64,000 nt of DNA from Candidatus Saccharimonadota bacterium (GCA_017406775.1 JAFQXV010000003.1:1-64000), one strand, 5' to 3'; shown: positions 18,309-27,117, counted from the first letter of the stretch. Notes: generated by a model not told the origin, from the letters alone. Program-made: numbers and translations.

Positions 18309-19223
18309 ATGGATAATAACAAAATCATGATCGTGGGTACCGGCAATGTAGGAGCAAGCATTGCTTTTGCCCTAGTTAATCAACGCACCGCAGTTAATGA
18401 AATCGTTTTGACAGATATTATTGCCAAAGATGCCACCGGCGAAGCCATGGACTTAAGGGACGCCCTCTCCGTAGCGCCAAGTTTTGTCAAAATTACAAGT
18501 GGCACTTATAAAGATGCTAAAGATTGTGACGTAGTAGTTATTACTGCCGGTGCCGCCCAAAAACCTGGCGAGACTCGCATGGACCTCCTCAAGAAAAACG
18601 CCAATATCCTAAAAGGCATGATTGAGCAGATTATGGATTCTGGTTTTAATGGTATTTTTTTGGTGGTTACCAATCCTATGGATGTATTAACCTATTTTAC
18701 GATGAAATATTCCGGTCTCCCAGCCGAACGCGTAATCGGCTCTGGCACCGTACTAGATTCCGCACGCCTCCGCACTCGCATTTCTGACTACCTAAACGTT
18801 AACCCTAAATCAATTCACGCCTACCAAATTGGCGAACATGGCGACACAGAACTAACTGCTTGGTCAATCGCAGACATCGGTGGCCAAAAAGTAAGCGATT
18901 TGCTAAAACCAGAAGTTCAAAAAGATATTTCAAATTTTGTCAAAAACGAAGCCTATGACATTATCGATAAAAAAGGTGCCACCTACTACGGCATTGCTAC
19001 CTGCGTGGCGCAAATCTTAAACTGTATCCTAAATGACGAAATGCGCATCTTGCCAGTCTCCTCTTACGATTACTATTCTGATACCTATTTTGGCTTTCCT
19101 ACTGTTATAGGCAGAGCTGGAGCAATCAGGCGACTAGATCTTAAGCTCTCCGAAGCAGAGTCCATCAACCTTCAAAAATCCATCAACTCCCTTAAAAAGG
19201 CTATTAAATCGGTCAAATATTAA
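18309..19223 (+). CDS. ldh: L-lactate dehydrogenase
   Basis: Reduces pyruvate to lactate with NADH, regenerating NAD+ in fermentation. The Rossmann motif is GTGNVG (residues 10-15). The substrate loop AGAAQKPGETR carries the Gln typical of lactate rather than malate dehydrogenase, and the catalytic His lies in GEHGD. Length 304 is normal. It is transcribed alone and overlaps the end of exonuclease I by 4 nt, tail to tail, so no terminator separates them. Confidence 0.93.
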   Translation: MDNNKIMIVGTGNVGASIAFALVNQRTAVNEIVLTDIIAKDATGEAMDLRDALSVAPSFVKITSGTYKDAKDCDVVVITAGAAQKPGETRMDLLKKNANILKGMIEQIMDSGFNGIFLVVTNPMDVLTYFTMKYSGLPAERVIGSGTVLDSARLRTRISDYLNVNPKSIHAYQIGEHGDTELTAWSIADIGGQKVSDLLKPEVQKDISNFVKNEAYDIIDKKGATYYGIATCVAQILNCILNDEMRILPVSSYDYYSDTYFGFPTVIGRAGAIRRLDLKLSEAESINLQKSINSLKKAIKSVKY

Positions 19224-20647
19224 TAGTCGTTCTGACTTAAAGATTGCGCGTACAGCATTAATTCTTCCTTCAAATAATCGTCCTGCATATTCTGAAGTTC
19301 CGCCAGAAATTTTGGCAACTGCTTTTCTAATCTTGTTTGTCGATATTTTTCGTATTTTTGCATCTCGGTTTCTGATAGAGTTTGAGGGTAATTCCTGCCC
19401 TTATAATGTAGTAGTAGCTCCGGCAATCTCTCATCGTAAAAATCCGGGTGAAAATCAGCCAACTTATTAACGTCCGCATTTCTTACCGCCGCCACTTTAA
19501 TTCTATCCGGCTCATTCAAGAATCCGTCATAAATTGCCGCTTCTGGTTCTGTAGCTGGCGGAAATTCCAATCGATTCTCATAGATACTACGCATCTGCTC
19601 CGCAAACTCTGGATGTTCTAGCAATACCTGCAAGTTGGCCATCACAGTCTCTTTTGCTAAACCAATCTTAGCCCATCCGTTATCAGAATCTAACACCGCG
19701 ATCGGCGCCACTGCCGGACATTTATTTAAGGCCAATTCTTTTACGATTGGGTAATATGTTTTTTGCTTCTCGGGTTCTTTAACACTTTTTTCTACCATAT
19801 TTTTTTCATCATCAACATCGGTTTCTTCCGTCTCTACTACTTTCCCGTTTTTCAGAATCTCTTCCAAATTATATCTTAGATCAAACACCAACACATTACC
19901 ATTTCGTCCCGCCGTCAAAGGAAATACCACTGTAGTTTTGTTATATTTGCTGGAATATCTACCAGAAGCATACGCTAAAGGCTGCTTATTTTCAAGATTA
20001 ACAACTTTTTTTAGTTCGTTTTTATCACGTATTTTAAACAGATAATCGAACAGCTTAGGTTGCTTTTCGCGGATTAATTTTGCAACCGCTATCGTGGCAT
20101 ATACGTCAGAAAGTGCATCGTGAGCATGCTCGTGCGAAACCCCATTTAGCTTAGTAATGAGCTCCAAACGATTTGTTGGTTTCCCATCACTCGTGAAGGG
20201 CCAATTAATCCCCTCCGGACGTAGAGCCCGAGTCAGCCTCACTAAATCCAAAATGTCCCACCGGCTCCTACCGTCCTTCCATTCCCACTCATATGGATCA
20301 TAAAAATTCCGCCATAAAATTGCCCGCATAAATTCATCATCAAATCTTACTGTGTTATAACCAACCGCAACCGTATTAGGTGTAAAAATTTCTTCTGTAA
20401 TAAATTTGCAAAACTCAGCTTCACTAATTCCATCCGCCAAAGTTGTTTGTGGTGTTATCTTGGTTACATTTATTGCGCTAGGGCTTGGCAAAGCATCATC
20501 CGTCATTTTAATTAAAATGTTGATTGGTTCGCCCACCGGCTCAAGCTCCAAATTAGTCCTCTGTCCAGCAAATTGCATTATTCTATCATCGCGCGGCTTT
20601 AACCCGCTAGTTTCTAAATCGTAAAAGAAAAAATTTCGCTCAATCAT
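19220..20647 (-). CDS. sbcB: Exonuclease I (3'-5' ssDNA exonuclease)
   Basis: DEDD-family exonuclease digesting single-stranded DNA from the 3' end, used in recombination and mismatch repair. Motif ExoI is FYDLETSGL (residues 8-16), ExoII is in VGYNTVRFDDEF, and ExoIII is HDALSDV. A C-terminal ExoI-type helical domain follows, and length 475 matches E. coli SbcB. The middle region has an acidic insert near 280-310. TATAAT (20654-20659) lies 6 nt before the ATG. Confidence 0.9.
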   Translation of the reverse strand: MIERNFFFYDLETSGLKPRDDRIMQFAGQRTNLELEPVGEPINILIKMTDDALPSPSAINVTKITPQTTLADGISEAEFCKFITEEIFTPNTVAVGYNTVRFDDEFMRAILWRNFYDPYEWEWKDGRSRWDILDLVRLTRALRPEGINWPFTSDGKPTNRLELITKLNGVSHEHAHDALSDVYATIAVAKLIREKQPKLFDYLFKIRDKNELKKVVNLENKQPLAYASGRYSSKYNKTTVVFPLTAGRNGNVLVFDLRYNLEEILKNGKVVETEETDVDDEKNMVEKSVKEPEKQKTYYPIVKELALNKCPAVAPIAVLDSDNGWAKIGLAKETVMANLQVLLEHPEFAEQMRSIYENRLEFPPATEPEAAIYDGFLNEPDRIKVAAVRNADVNKLADFHPDFYDERLPELLLHYKGRNYPQTLSETEMQKYEKYRQTRLEKQLPKFLAELQNMQDDYLKEELMLYAQSLSQNDY

Positions 20648-20671
20648 ACCTATATTATAACTGATTTTAAT

Positions 20672-20706
20672 AAAAACAGAGCCCCCAGATAATTAAATCT
20701 GGGGGC
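20672..20706 (-). terminator. Terminator of the 133-residue membrane protein gene
   Basis: Stem GCCCCCAGAT / ATCTGGGGGC (20681-20690 and 20697-20706). On the minus strand it is followed by TCTGTTTTTATT, a good intrinsic terminator. Confidence 0.88.
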
Positions 20707-20715
20707 AAATAGAGA

Positions 20716-21117
20716 TCAGAATCTGCGCCTTAGATACAAGTTATCTGGCTTGCCGTAAAGCTGTTTGCGTAGCTCTTCGTAGCGATAGTTAGATACCATT
20801 CTGCTAACCATCCGTAGAATTAGCCAAAGTACGGCCGTACTAGCCAAAATCACCGCTATCGCCAAGCCAATTCCAGGCCAACCCTCCAAAATCGCCGCTA
20901 ATTCTGCACCAGTCTCCATGAACATCAGTACAAAGAACAGCAACGTACCGCCTAGTCGCACTAGTTTTAACTCTCTGATGCGATCGGCACAATTTACAAT
21001 GTGCCTTGACTCATTGGGCCGTCTTCCCTTCTCAAACTTAAAGCGACCATACGCAACAACAGCCGTAACTACAATTGCAGTAATGGCCACAAACAATGGC
21101 CAAAACAAGTTACCCAT
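20716..21117 (-). CDS. Orphan membrane protein (three predicted helices)
   Basis: 133 residues with hydrophobic segments near 5-25, 55-75 and 80-105 and an Arg-rich C-terminus (LYLRRRF). No family recognised. It is its own transcription unit with a near-perfect sigma70 promoter and a strong terminator. It is somewhat richer in GC than housekeeping neighbours. Together with the next gene it forms a pair of small membrane proteins that share GCCCCCAG-type terminator hairpins. Confidence 0.65.
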   Translation of the reverse strand: MGNLFWPLFVAITAIVVTAVVAYGRFKFEKGRRPNESRHIVNCADRIRELKLVRLGGTLLFFVLMFMETGAELAAILEGWPGIGLAIAVILASTAVLWLILRMVSRMVSNYRYEELRKQLYGKPDNLYLRRRF

Positions 21118-21160
21118 CTGTCTCCAATCTATAGATGTACGAGGTTTTTCCTATCTCTCT

Positions 21161-21189
21161 ATTATACAACATAATAGAAAGAATGTCAA
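21161..21189 (-). promoter_or_regulatory. Consensus sigma70 promoter for the 133-residue protein
   Basis: TTGACA (21184-21189) and TATAAT (21161-21166) are separated by exactly 17 nt, a perfect consensus. The leader to the ATG is about 35-40 nt. Confidence 0.9.
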
Positions 21190-21208
21190 TCTAGTCGGCC
21201 AAGTAAAT

Positions 21209-21231
21209 GCCCCCAGACTTTAGCTGGGGGC
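21209..21231 (-). terminator. Terminator-like hairpin after the 124-residue membrane protein
   Basis: GCCCCCAG / CTGGGGGC stem with a 7-nt loop, followed on the minus strand by ATTTACTT. The T-run is weak. The stem sequence is shared with the terminator at 20672-20706. Confidence 0.7.
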
Positions 21232-21237
21232 AAAACG

Positions 21238-21609
21238 TCAATACTGCCTATTCTGTCGCTCGCTGCGCTCCTTGGTTCGCCATGACACAAGCCGATATAT
21301 CGCTTTAGCCTCACTATAGAGACAAAAGTAATACACCGCAACTCCTGCGTAGATGAGCATAAGCGTTAGAGCACTACCAGTATTACCTGCCCACTGGGGA
21401 CTTTCGTACGCCTCTGGACGAGTAAAGAAAAACTCATACAGAAAATCGTAGAGCCCCAAATGAAGCAGGACAGCTGTGAGAAGTCCAGCAGTAACAGTCC
21501 ATACCGCTACCGCAGACAAGCTCCTAGACGCGAGCGCCCTAGTCACCACTAGCGATAAAATCATCACTAGAACCGACGCGAGTACGGATCCGACGTTAAT
21601 AATACCCAT
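21238..21609 (-). CDS. Orphan membrane protein
   Basis: 124 residues with three hydrophobic segments (about 1-23, 32-52 and 78-100 of the ATG at 21609) and a basic C-terminus (RTKERSERQNRQY). I prefer the ATG at 21609 over one at 21624, because AAGGGGG sits 5-6 nt before it. No family recognised. It is one of several small genes in this window with a consensus promoter, a real 5' UTR and a strong Shine-Dalgarno. Confidence 0.62.
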   Translation of the reverse strand: MGIINVGSVLASVLVMILSLVVTRALASRSLSAVAVWTVTAGLLTAVLLHLGLYDFLYEFFFTRPEAYESPQWAGNTGSALTLMLIYAGVAVYYFCLYSEAKAIYRLVSWRTKERSERQNRQY

Positions 21610-21675
21610 AATTACCCCCTTCATTCTACGTTTTTATGGGTTACAAGGCCTTCTCTTTGAAAGCCCACATCCTAT

Positions 21676-21704
21676 ATTATACCACAAGCGCCATAGAAAG
21701 TCAA
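21676..21704 (-). promoter_or_regulatory. Sigma70 promoter with structured leader for the 124-residue protein
   Basis: TTGACT (21699-21704), a 17-nt spacer and TATAAT (21676-21681). The roughly 60-nt leader contains a TGGGCTTTC...GAAGGCC...CCCA fold before the AAGGGGG ribosome-binding site. Confidence 0.85.
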
Positions 21705-21727
21705 GATTGTCCCCGTCTATAAGCACC

Positions 21728-22447
21728 CTACTCTTCGGTATTACTCATCTGATCGTAATCTAAGCCGTAGTTAGCGTACTGTAATCTCATGTACGCTGTA
21801 TCTATCTCTTCCGCCAAAGATTTTAGCGGTTCTTCCTTAGCTTTTGCCATTACTATAAACTTCAGAGGTTTATTCTTCCCGCCGCAAATCTCCATTGAAT
21901 CACCATAGGCAAGCTCACCCGGCACAGTTATCTCTCGAACTCCATCAAGATGCATCCCCTTAACACCCTGAGTCCACCCCTCTATCATACCAACCGAAGC
22001 ATCAAGGATTTTCGTAAAAGCTGTAGGATTATCATTATTGTCAAAAGAAGAATCAAATACAGACTCATCCGCACACCAACCTACATAATAGGCCAAATAC
22101 TCTGTATCATCAGTAATTTTGTCTCCAGATCCCTTATACAAATCTCTGGTTTGTAGGCCACCCTCATTGGCGCTGGTCTCATTATACGCTTTAATCTCTC
22201 CCTTATAGGCGATAAATTTATTGTAATCGTCTCTAGTGGCTTCAATAAATTTAGCCTGCACTTCATCATAAGCGGCCTGATATTCAGCTACTTTGGCTTC
22301 GTCTACTCCGCTATCAGTGCTAGTAGAAGATCCGCCGTTTAAGATTATCGCTGCATATCCAGCAATAATTGATCCAAGCATTAGAACAGCAATTAGTCCA
22401 ATAAAAATCCTTTGTTTTACACTAGTTTTTAGCTCTTTCTCATCCAT
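21728..22447 (-). CDS. Membrane-anchored FKBP-type peptidyl-prolyl isomerase
   Basis: Proline isomerase acting outside the membrane, probably helping exported proteins fold. A transmembrane anchor covers about residues 12-35, then a coiled or helical linker, then an FKBP domain (about 95-205) with the recognisable TQGVKGMHLDGVREITVPGELAYGD segment broken into standard FKBP strands. Two cysteines (GWCADES, EICGGK) could pair. I start at the ATG at 22447, because GGAG lies 9 nt upstream; the longer alternative uses GTG at 22462. It lies downstream of the rplO terminator and has its own TATAAT (22478-22483). Confidence 0.88.
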   Translation of the reverse strand: MDEKELKTSVKQRIFIGLIAVLMLGSIIAGYAAIILNGGSSTSTDSGVDEAKVAEYQAAYDEVQAKFIEATRDDYNKFIAYKGEIKAYNETSANEGGLQTRDLYKGSGDKITDDTEYLAYYVGWCADESVFDSSFDNNDNPTAFTKILDASVGMIEGWTQGVKGMHLDGVREITVPGELAYGDSMEICGGKNKPLKFIVMAKAKEEPLKSLAEEIDTAYMRLQYANYGLDYDQMSNTEE

Positions 22448-22487
22448 TTTTAGAAACTCCACTTAATTAATAGATAGATTATAACAC

Positions 22488-22516
22488 AAAAATAACCCCC
22501 TGAAGGGGTTATTTTT
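22488..22516. terminator. Terminator after rplO
   Basis: Stem AAAAATAACCCC / GGGGTTATTTTT (22488-22499 and 22505-22516), with T-runs on both strands. It ends the rplF-rplO operon on the minus strand. secY and adk do not follow. Confidence 0.9.
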
Positions 22517-22530
22517 GATTTTTTAAGGTT

Positions 22531-22995
22531 TTATTTAGTTTCGGAAGTTGGTCTCTTTAAAATTGCAACTTTTTTAAAGGTGCCGCCAGCCTTCTTAATT
22601 GCCTCAACTGCAGTTTTAGATGCAAATTGAGTCTCTAATTCAATTTTAGCGGTTAACTCACCACGAGTAATTACCTTTACCTTAGAGAAAGGAGAAGTAA
22701 TTAATCCAGCTTCTGCTAAAGTATAGTTATCAACTTTACCCTTAAGCTCATTAAGGCGATCAGTATAAACTACTTCTGCCTTTGCATGGAAAGACTTAAA
22801 ACCTTTGATTTTTGGTACAGCTTGCATGATTGCACGTTGGCCGCCCATAAAGCCTCTCGGCATTTTGTTGTGACCAGCACGAGCTTTCTGACCTTTAGTA
22901 CCACGACCAGCCGTTTTACCCTGGCCAGCAGAAATACCGCGCCCTTTACGATTAGGACGAGTATTTTTCTCTACTGTTAAATCATTGTATTTCAT
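22531..22995 (-). CDS. rplO: Ribosomal protein uL15
   Basis: Large-subunit protein. The Gly-rich start (GRGISAGQGKTAGRGTKGQKARAG) and the C-terminal L15 fold are typical, and length 154 is normal. It overlaps the rpsE stop by one base, leaving no room for rpmD (uL30), which usually lies between them. Confidence 0.97.
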   Translation of the reverse strand: MKYNDLTVEKNTRPNRKGRGISAGQGKTAGRGTKGQKARAGHNKMPRGFMGGQRAIMQAVPKIKGFKSFHAKAEVVYTDRLNELKGKVDNYTLAEAGLITSPFSKVKVITRGELTAKIELETQFASKTAVEAIKKAGGTFKKVAILKRPTSETK

Positions 22996-23744
22996 TACTT
23001 ATCCTCCTTTTTTGAGGTGGTCTTTTTTGCGGTAGCCTTTTTGGTTGCTGGCTTTTCAGCCTTAGCTGTAGCAGCCTTAACAGGCTTAGCTGCAGCCTTT
23101 TTCTCAACTTTTTCTACCTTCTCGGCCTTTTTTTCTGCCTTAGCGCCAGTCCATTCATTACGTGAAACTTGTTGACGTAAACCTTCGATCACTGCATAGG
23201 CAATGTTTACCTTATTGGTAGAACCAAGCGATTTTGAAATCAAGTTCTTTACACCGGTTAGACCCATGATAGCCCGTACCGTACCGCCAGCAATAATACC
23301 TGTACCAGGAGCCGCTGGTTTCATTAATACATCGGCACCAGTTACCTTGGTACGAGTTTCGTGGCAGATAGTCTCGCCATCTAGGTTAAAGGTAATCATG
23401 GTCTTCTTGGCTTTAGAAGTAGCTTTAGCTACAGCGGTGGTAACATCATTACCTTTAGCCACACCAATACCAACTTTATTTTTATGATTACCAATTGCTA
23501 CCAAAGCTTTAAAACGCATTCTACGGCCACCAGCCACAGTACGCGAAACACGATCTACGGAAATCGTGATATCGTCAAATTCTTTTGGCCCAGCTTCGGC
23601 ACGTACGCGATCGCGACGATTGCGACGATCCATCCTTCTTCCGGAGATATCACGAACCTGCTTAGTAGCAGCCGTTTTGTCATCCATCTTAAGGGTGCCG
23701 GATTTGTTAATAACTCTTAGGGCTTTTTTCTCTGTATCAGGCAT
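22995..23744 (-). CDS. rpsE: Ribosomal protein uS5 with Lys/Ala-rich tail
   Basis: Small-subunit protein at the decoding site. The S5 N-terminal dsRBD (FKALVAIGNHKNKVGIGVAKG) and C-terminal domain are present, flanked by a basic N-terminal extension and a C-terminal tail of about 50 Lys/Ala/Glu residues. Total length 249 versus about 165 in E. coli. Similar Lys/Ala tails occur on uL22, bL24-type uL24 and uL23 here. Confidence 0.96.
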   Translation of the reverse strand: MPDTEKKALRVINKSGTLKMDDKTAATKQVRDISGRRMDRRNRRDRVRAEAGPKEFDDITISVDRVSRTVAGGRRMRFKALVAIGNHKNKVGIGVAKGNDVTTAVAKATSKAKKTMITFNLDGETICHETRTKVTGADVLMKPAAPGTGIIAGGTVRAIMGLTGVKNLISKSLGSTNKVNIAYAVIEGLRQQVSRNEWTGAKAEKKAEKVEKVEKKAAAKPVKAATAKAEKPATKKATAKKTTSKKEDK

Positions 23745-23746
23745 AA

Positions 23747-24076
23747 TTAAAACTCCAATCCTTCTTTGCGAGCCGCATCAGCAAGTGCCGACATCCGCCC
23801 TGCATATAATTTTGCGCCACGATCAAATACGACATTTTTAACCTTGGCCGTCTTAGCTTTTTTGGCAATTTCTTCGCCAATTTTAGCAGCTTTTTCAGTC
23901 ATGCTACCAGTCATCTTTTTACCAACCGTAGAAGCGTAAGCCAAAGTGACTTTTTTGTCGTCGTCAATGATTTGCGCCGTAATATGCTGATTGGAAAGAT
24001 GCACGGTTAGGCGAGGCCTATCTGCTGTACCATGAATTTTGGCACGAGTTCTTTTTGCTCTAAATAACTTATTCAT
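23747..24076 (-). CDS. rplR: Ribosomal protein uL18
   Basis: 5S rRNA-binding protein, 109 residues, with the usual RPRLTVHLSNQHITAQ and C-terminal GRMSALADAARKEGLEF segments. It overlaps the rplF stop by one base. Confidence 0.97.
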   Translation of the reverse strand: MNKLFRAKRTRAKIHGTADRPRLTVHLSNQHITAQIIDDDKKVTLAYASTVGKKMTGSMTEKAAKIGEEIAKKAKTAKVKNVVFDRGAKLYAGRMSALADAARKEGLEF

Positions 24077-24612
24077 TATTTCTTACCCGCCTTTCCTGCC
24101 TTACGAAGGATAACTTCGTCTACGTATTTAATACCTTTACCCTTGTATGGTTCAGGCTTCTTTAATGCGCGGATTTCAGCAGCTACCTGGCCAACTTTTT
24201 GCTTGTCGATGCCAGACACTGTAATTTCCATCTTATTGGTGGTAAGTTGTACTCCTTCAGGAGCCTTATACTTTACCGGGTGTGAAAAACCAAGGGCCAT
24301 TTCTATCTCTTGGCCACCACCAGAAAGTCGATAACCTACACCATTAATTTCTAATTTTTTCTCGAATCCTTTGGTTACACCCTGGACAGCATTATTAAGT
24401 AATGCTCTCTGCAGACCGTGCCAAGCTCGAGATTTAGGCTCGTCATCCTCGCGGGTGACAGTAGCCAAGTTGCCCTCAACCGTAACTTTAGTTTTTGGTT
24501 GCACCGGGACATTGAGTGACCCTTTTGGGCCCGCAACAGTAATTTCGCTGTCGCCGACCGTGATTGTCACTCCCGCCGGAATTTCGATGGGCTGTTTTCC
24601 GATACGACTCAT
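24076..24612 (-). CDS. rplF: Ribosomal protein uL6
   Basis: Two-domain large-subunit protein, 178 residues, starting MSRIGKQPIEIPAG and ending with the typical EPYKGKGIKY region. In most bacteria it follows rpsH directly. Here it is the first gene of a separate unit with its own promoter, and rpsH lies about 24 kb away across a surface-gene island. Confidence 0.97.
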   Translation of the reverse strand: MSRIGKQPIEIPAGVTITVGDSEITVAGPKGSLNVPVQPKTKVTVEGNLATVTREDDEPKSRAWHGLQRALLNNAVQGVTKGFEKKLEINGVGYRLSGGGQEIEMALGFSHPVKYKAPEGVQLTTNKMEITVSGIDKQKVGQVAAEIRALKKPEPYKGKGIKYVDEVILRKAGKAGKK

Positions 24613-24643
24613 ATCTTTTCCCTTTTACGTTAATATCCCCACA

Positions 24644-24672
24644 ATTATAACACACTCGCCCCTATTTGACAA
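24644..24672 (-). promoter_or_regulatory. Promoter of the split spc-2 (rplF) operon
   Basis: TTGTCA (24667-24672), a 17-nt spacer and TATAAT (24644-24649), followed by an AAAGGGAAAA ribosome-binding site before the rplF ATG. This shows the second half of the spc operon is independently expressed. No terminator separates it from the TasA-like operon upstream, so read-through is also possible. Confidence 0.88.
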
Positions 24673-24701
24673 GAGAAAATAACGATTTTTAGCAAACCAA
24701 A

Positions 24702-25424
24702 CTAGCGATTTTTTCGCCTAATCAAATAAGCTATACCTACAATTGAAAAAATTACAATTACAGCAGCGACCGTAGTTATGGCAGCCCCCCTTGCAGATGC
24801 TCCAAAAATAGTTAAAGCCCCCGTATCCGCTGCACCTGGTACATCTTCTGGTTCGTCCTCCTCGCCATTCATAAACCCCTCTGCAACAAAAACCCAATCC
24901 ACTTCACCACCTCTATGCATATATTCATTGCCAAGCTCCATTGGAACACTTAAGGTTAAATCAAGCCCCGTGGATTCTCCCTTGGCAAATTGCCCCAACA
25001 GGATAGTCTTTTCCTGACCTTCTATCTGACCAAGTGAATTATCAAAAACTACTCTGTCTCCCTGAAGCACTTTCATGTTAAGTTGCGCCAAAAAATCCGC
25101 CATCGAAGCCACAGTCTCCGTCTCTTTTATGTCGGTTTCCAATGGATTATTCGTCTCATTGTGTGGCTCAGTTTTTAAATAAATCTTTACATAATCGTAT
25201 TCCGACGCAAAATTAGTTACCGTAATTTGTTCACTTAAAACATCTCCCGGCATCACATTTTTTAAATTACTAAACAAATCGGTATCGCCCTCTTCCGACT
25301 CAGAAATAAAAACAAAATTTTCCGCACCGCCCTCAAAACGTACTTCGCTCCCTTCAGCATATACATCAGTAACCCCCAGAAAGGCCAAACTCAAAAGTAA
25401 AATATAAATCAGTTTTCTTTTCAT
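24702..25424 (-). CDS. Surface protein with C-terminal membrane anchor, last gene of the SipW operon
   Basis: 240 residues. A signal peptide (about 1-23, ending DVYAE) is followed by a beta-rich acidic domain (MPGDVLSEQITVTNFASEYDYVKIYL) and a DEPED-type linker. The end is a motif AADTGALTIFG, a transmembrane helix and RRKNR. The anchor resembles a sortase signal, but the LPxTG motif is not intact, so retention by the helix is more likely. The MPGD...ITVTN pattern is common in TasA-like and DUF11-like surface proteins. Being membrane-held and cotranscribed with three TasA-like genes, it may be the fibre anchor, analogous in role to TapA; that is inference. Confidence 0.75.
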   Translation of the reverse strand: MKRKLIYILLLSLAFLGVTDVYAEGSEVRFEGGAENFVFISESEEGDTDLFSNLKNVMPGDVLSEQITVTNFASEYDYVKIYLKTEPHNETNNPLETDIKETETVASMADFLAQLNMKVLQGDRVVFDNSLGQIEGQEKTILLGQFAKGESTGLDLTLSVPMELGNEYMHRGGEVDWVFVAEGFMNGEEDEPEDVPGAADTGALTIFGASARGAAITTVAAVIVIFSIVGIAYLIRRKNR

Positions 25425-25426
25425 TT

Positions 25427-25999
25427 TTACTCCTCAGGCCAGCCTTCCGCACTTAGTACATCGCTACCATTATTGGCAACCTGTACCGCCTGCGCTATTA
25501 ATTTTAAACCAAAAGTGGCACCATTATATTTATTATCTAATTCTTCGGCTATTTTAACCTCTGTAAATAGCGGCTCAGTAAGCTCGCCATTTTTTAGCGA
25601 ACGATTGTAATAATAGTAATTATTGTCACCCTGTAGCCAATTTACATTATCAAAATCTACAACTAACTTATCATCTTCTTCCTCTAAGACTGTACCATCT
25701 CGCAACTTAGCAGTTCTTAAAACTTTAACCCGCACCCAAACATCACCGTCATCATTATTGAACACTTGCGGGATCTTGCTATATATCTCACCAGGCTCAG
25801 CATCGGTAATATCTTCGAACGGCACCATCTCTCCATCGTCATTGATTCGATGTTCAATTAGCTCCACACCTACACCGCTAGACGTGATTACGTTATGGGC
25901 CTTTTCCGAAGTGGCAAAATAAGCAGAAGTAGCGCCCATAGCCACCATTACGATAACGGCTAAACTAAGTATTATAACTGCTAACTTCTGCTTATTCAT
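25427..25999 (-). CDS. TasA/camelysin-like secreted protein
   Basis: 190 residues. The SipW-type signal peptide (about 1-28) ends in ATSAYFATSEKAHNVIT, the pattern found before the cleavage site of TasA/CalY proteins. The mature domain carries the family features PGEIYSKIPQVFNNDDGDVWVRVKV and a C-terminal LIAQAVQ segment. It lies 2 nt before the anchor-protein gene and after the hairpin that follows the main TasA-like gene, so it is likely made in smaller amounts as a minor fibre subunit. Confidence 0.85.
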   Translation of the reverse strand: MNKQKLAVIILSLAVIVMVAMGATSAYFATSEKAHNVITSSGVGVELIEHRINDDGEMVPFEDITDAEPGEIYSKIPQVFNNDDGDVWVRVKVLRTAKLRDGTVLEEEDDKLVVDFDNVNWLQGDNNYYYYNRSLKNGELTEPLFTEVKIAEELDNKYNGATFGLKLIAQAVQVANNGSDVLSAEGWPEE

Positions 26000-26023
26000 T
26001 TTACTTTTCCTCTTTTAGTCTTT

Positions 26024-26061
26024 AAGTGAGTGAAGATCGCCGAAACAATCTTCACTCACTT
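26024..26061. promoter_or_regulatory. Strong intra-operon hairpin after the main TasA-like gene
   Basis: A perfect 14-bp stem (26024-26037 with 26048-26061) and a 10-nt loop begin 6 nt after the stop of the 339-residue TasA-like gene. On the coding strand no U-run follows (AAAGACTAAAAG), so it should act as an mRNA 3'-end stabiliser or processing site rather than a full terminator. Confidence 0.8.
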
Positions 26062-26067
26062 GTTTTA

Positions 26068-27087
26068 TTATTGCTGCAAAGCGTTGAAGGCCTCAAGACC
26101 ATTGGCAAAAGTTTTAGCCTGAACAGCCTGAGCGTCTACCTTAACTTTCACAATTGGATTACCTTGAGTGTAATCAAAGTCGTCTACAGTAGCTGTAGTC
26201 TTCAATCTAATTGTATTAACTGGGCTCCAGAAGGTCATTTCGCCTGGTTTAACGACATCAGTAGTTACGGCCGCGTAAACCTTAAACTCGGTGCCACCGA
26301 TAGTTTCAGTGTAACCTTCATAATTATCCATGGAATCCTTTGCACTTGAATCAAATGCAACATATTTACCAGAAGCGTCCTTTGTTAACGCAGTAAAGTA
26401 ACCTTGATGACCGGCAATATCAGCATGAACATCTTCCTCATAAGGAGTGCCCGGAACCTTGATGTCGATTAAATCAGCATACTCAGTTGGTACCATGTAA
26501 CGAATTAATACATAGGCATCACTACTTTCATCTTCGTTTACTACATAAGCAAACTTACGAGTCCATTGGCCAGGTACAATGTTCTTAGAAGCACGAGCAA
26601 AGTAACCACTTTCGTCTACATCAGTAGTTGTTGTATCGTCTTCATTTTTGTAAGTTGCTGCATCATCAATGATGGTTTGGTCAGAATAGCCCCAGCCACG
26701 ATTTGCCGCGGTATGTCCATTTGCTACTGCCGTAATTCCCTCAGCCCTTGCAACTTCAACATCCATATTTGGTGTACAATAACGAGCGGCCTCGTAAGAA
26801 CCATTGATTAAAGTAGAGTTACCAGCCGTAGTTTCAACACCACTCGAAACCGTCCAGTCACAGTAGTCTGGATCAGAAGCTAGTGCTGGAAAATTGCCCA
26901 TACGTCCAGAGTTTTCGCGATGTAACTGTGATTCATAAAGTGTAATATTCATATTACCAACGGTAAACTCGTTCTCTTCATCGGCTACATCCGTAAAATA
27001 CGACAACGTACCAAGCGTTGCGCCCAATGCACCTAGACCAAGTACGCCAGCAACGGCTAAAGTAGTCCTCTTTGTTGATTTTTTCAT
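26068..27087 (-). CDS. TasA-like major fibre protein candidate
   Basis: 339 residues with a SipW-dependent signal peptide: basic start, hydrophobic core, then GTLSYFTDVADEENEFTVGN, which matches the known cleavage-region pattern of TasA-family proteins. The mature domain includes the family's SKNIVPGQWTRKFAYVVNEDESSDAYVLIRY type segment and ends with an AVQAKTF stretch. Two cysteines lie in the first 90 residues (DYCDW and RYCTP). It is the largest of three paralogues here and is followed by a strong hairpin, both fitting a major structural subunit. It acts outside the cell, presumably as fibres or a surface layer. Confidence 0.87.
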   Translation of the reverse strand: MKKSTKRTTLAVAGVLGLGALGATLGTLSYFTDVADEENEFTVGNMNITLYESQLHRENSGRMGNFPALASDPDYCDWTVSSGVETTAGNSTLINGSYEAARYCTPNMDVEVARAEGITAVANGHTAANRGWGYSDQTIIDDAATYKNEDDTTTTDVDESGYFARASKNIVPGQWTRKFAYVVNEDESSDAYVLIRYMVPTEYADLIDIKVPGTPYEEDVHADIAGHQGYFTALTKDASGKYVAFDSSAKDSMDNYEGYTETIGGTEFKVYAAVTTDVVKPGEMTFWSPVNTIRLKTTATVDDFDYTQGNPIVKVKVDAQAVQAKTFANGLEAFNALQQ

Positions 27088-27117
27088 TTTATCCTCCTTA
27101 TTTTAATAATAAACAGA

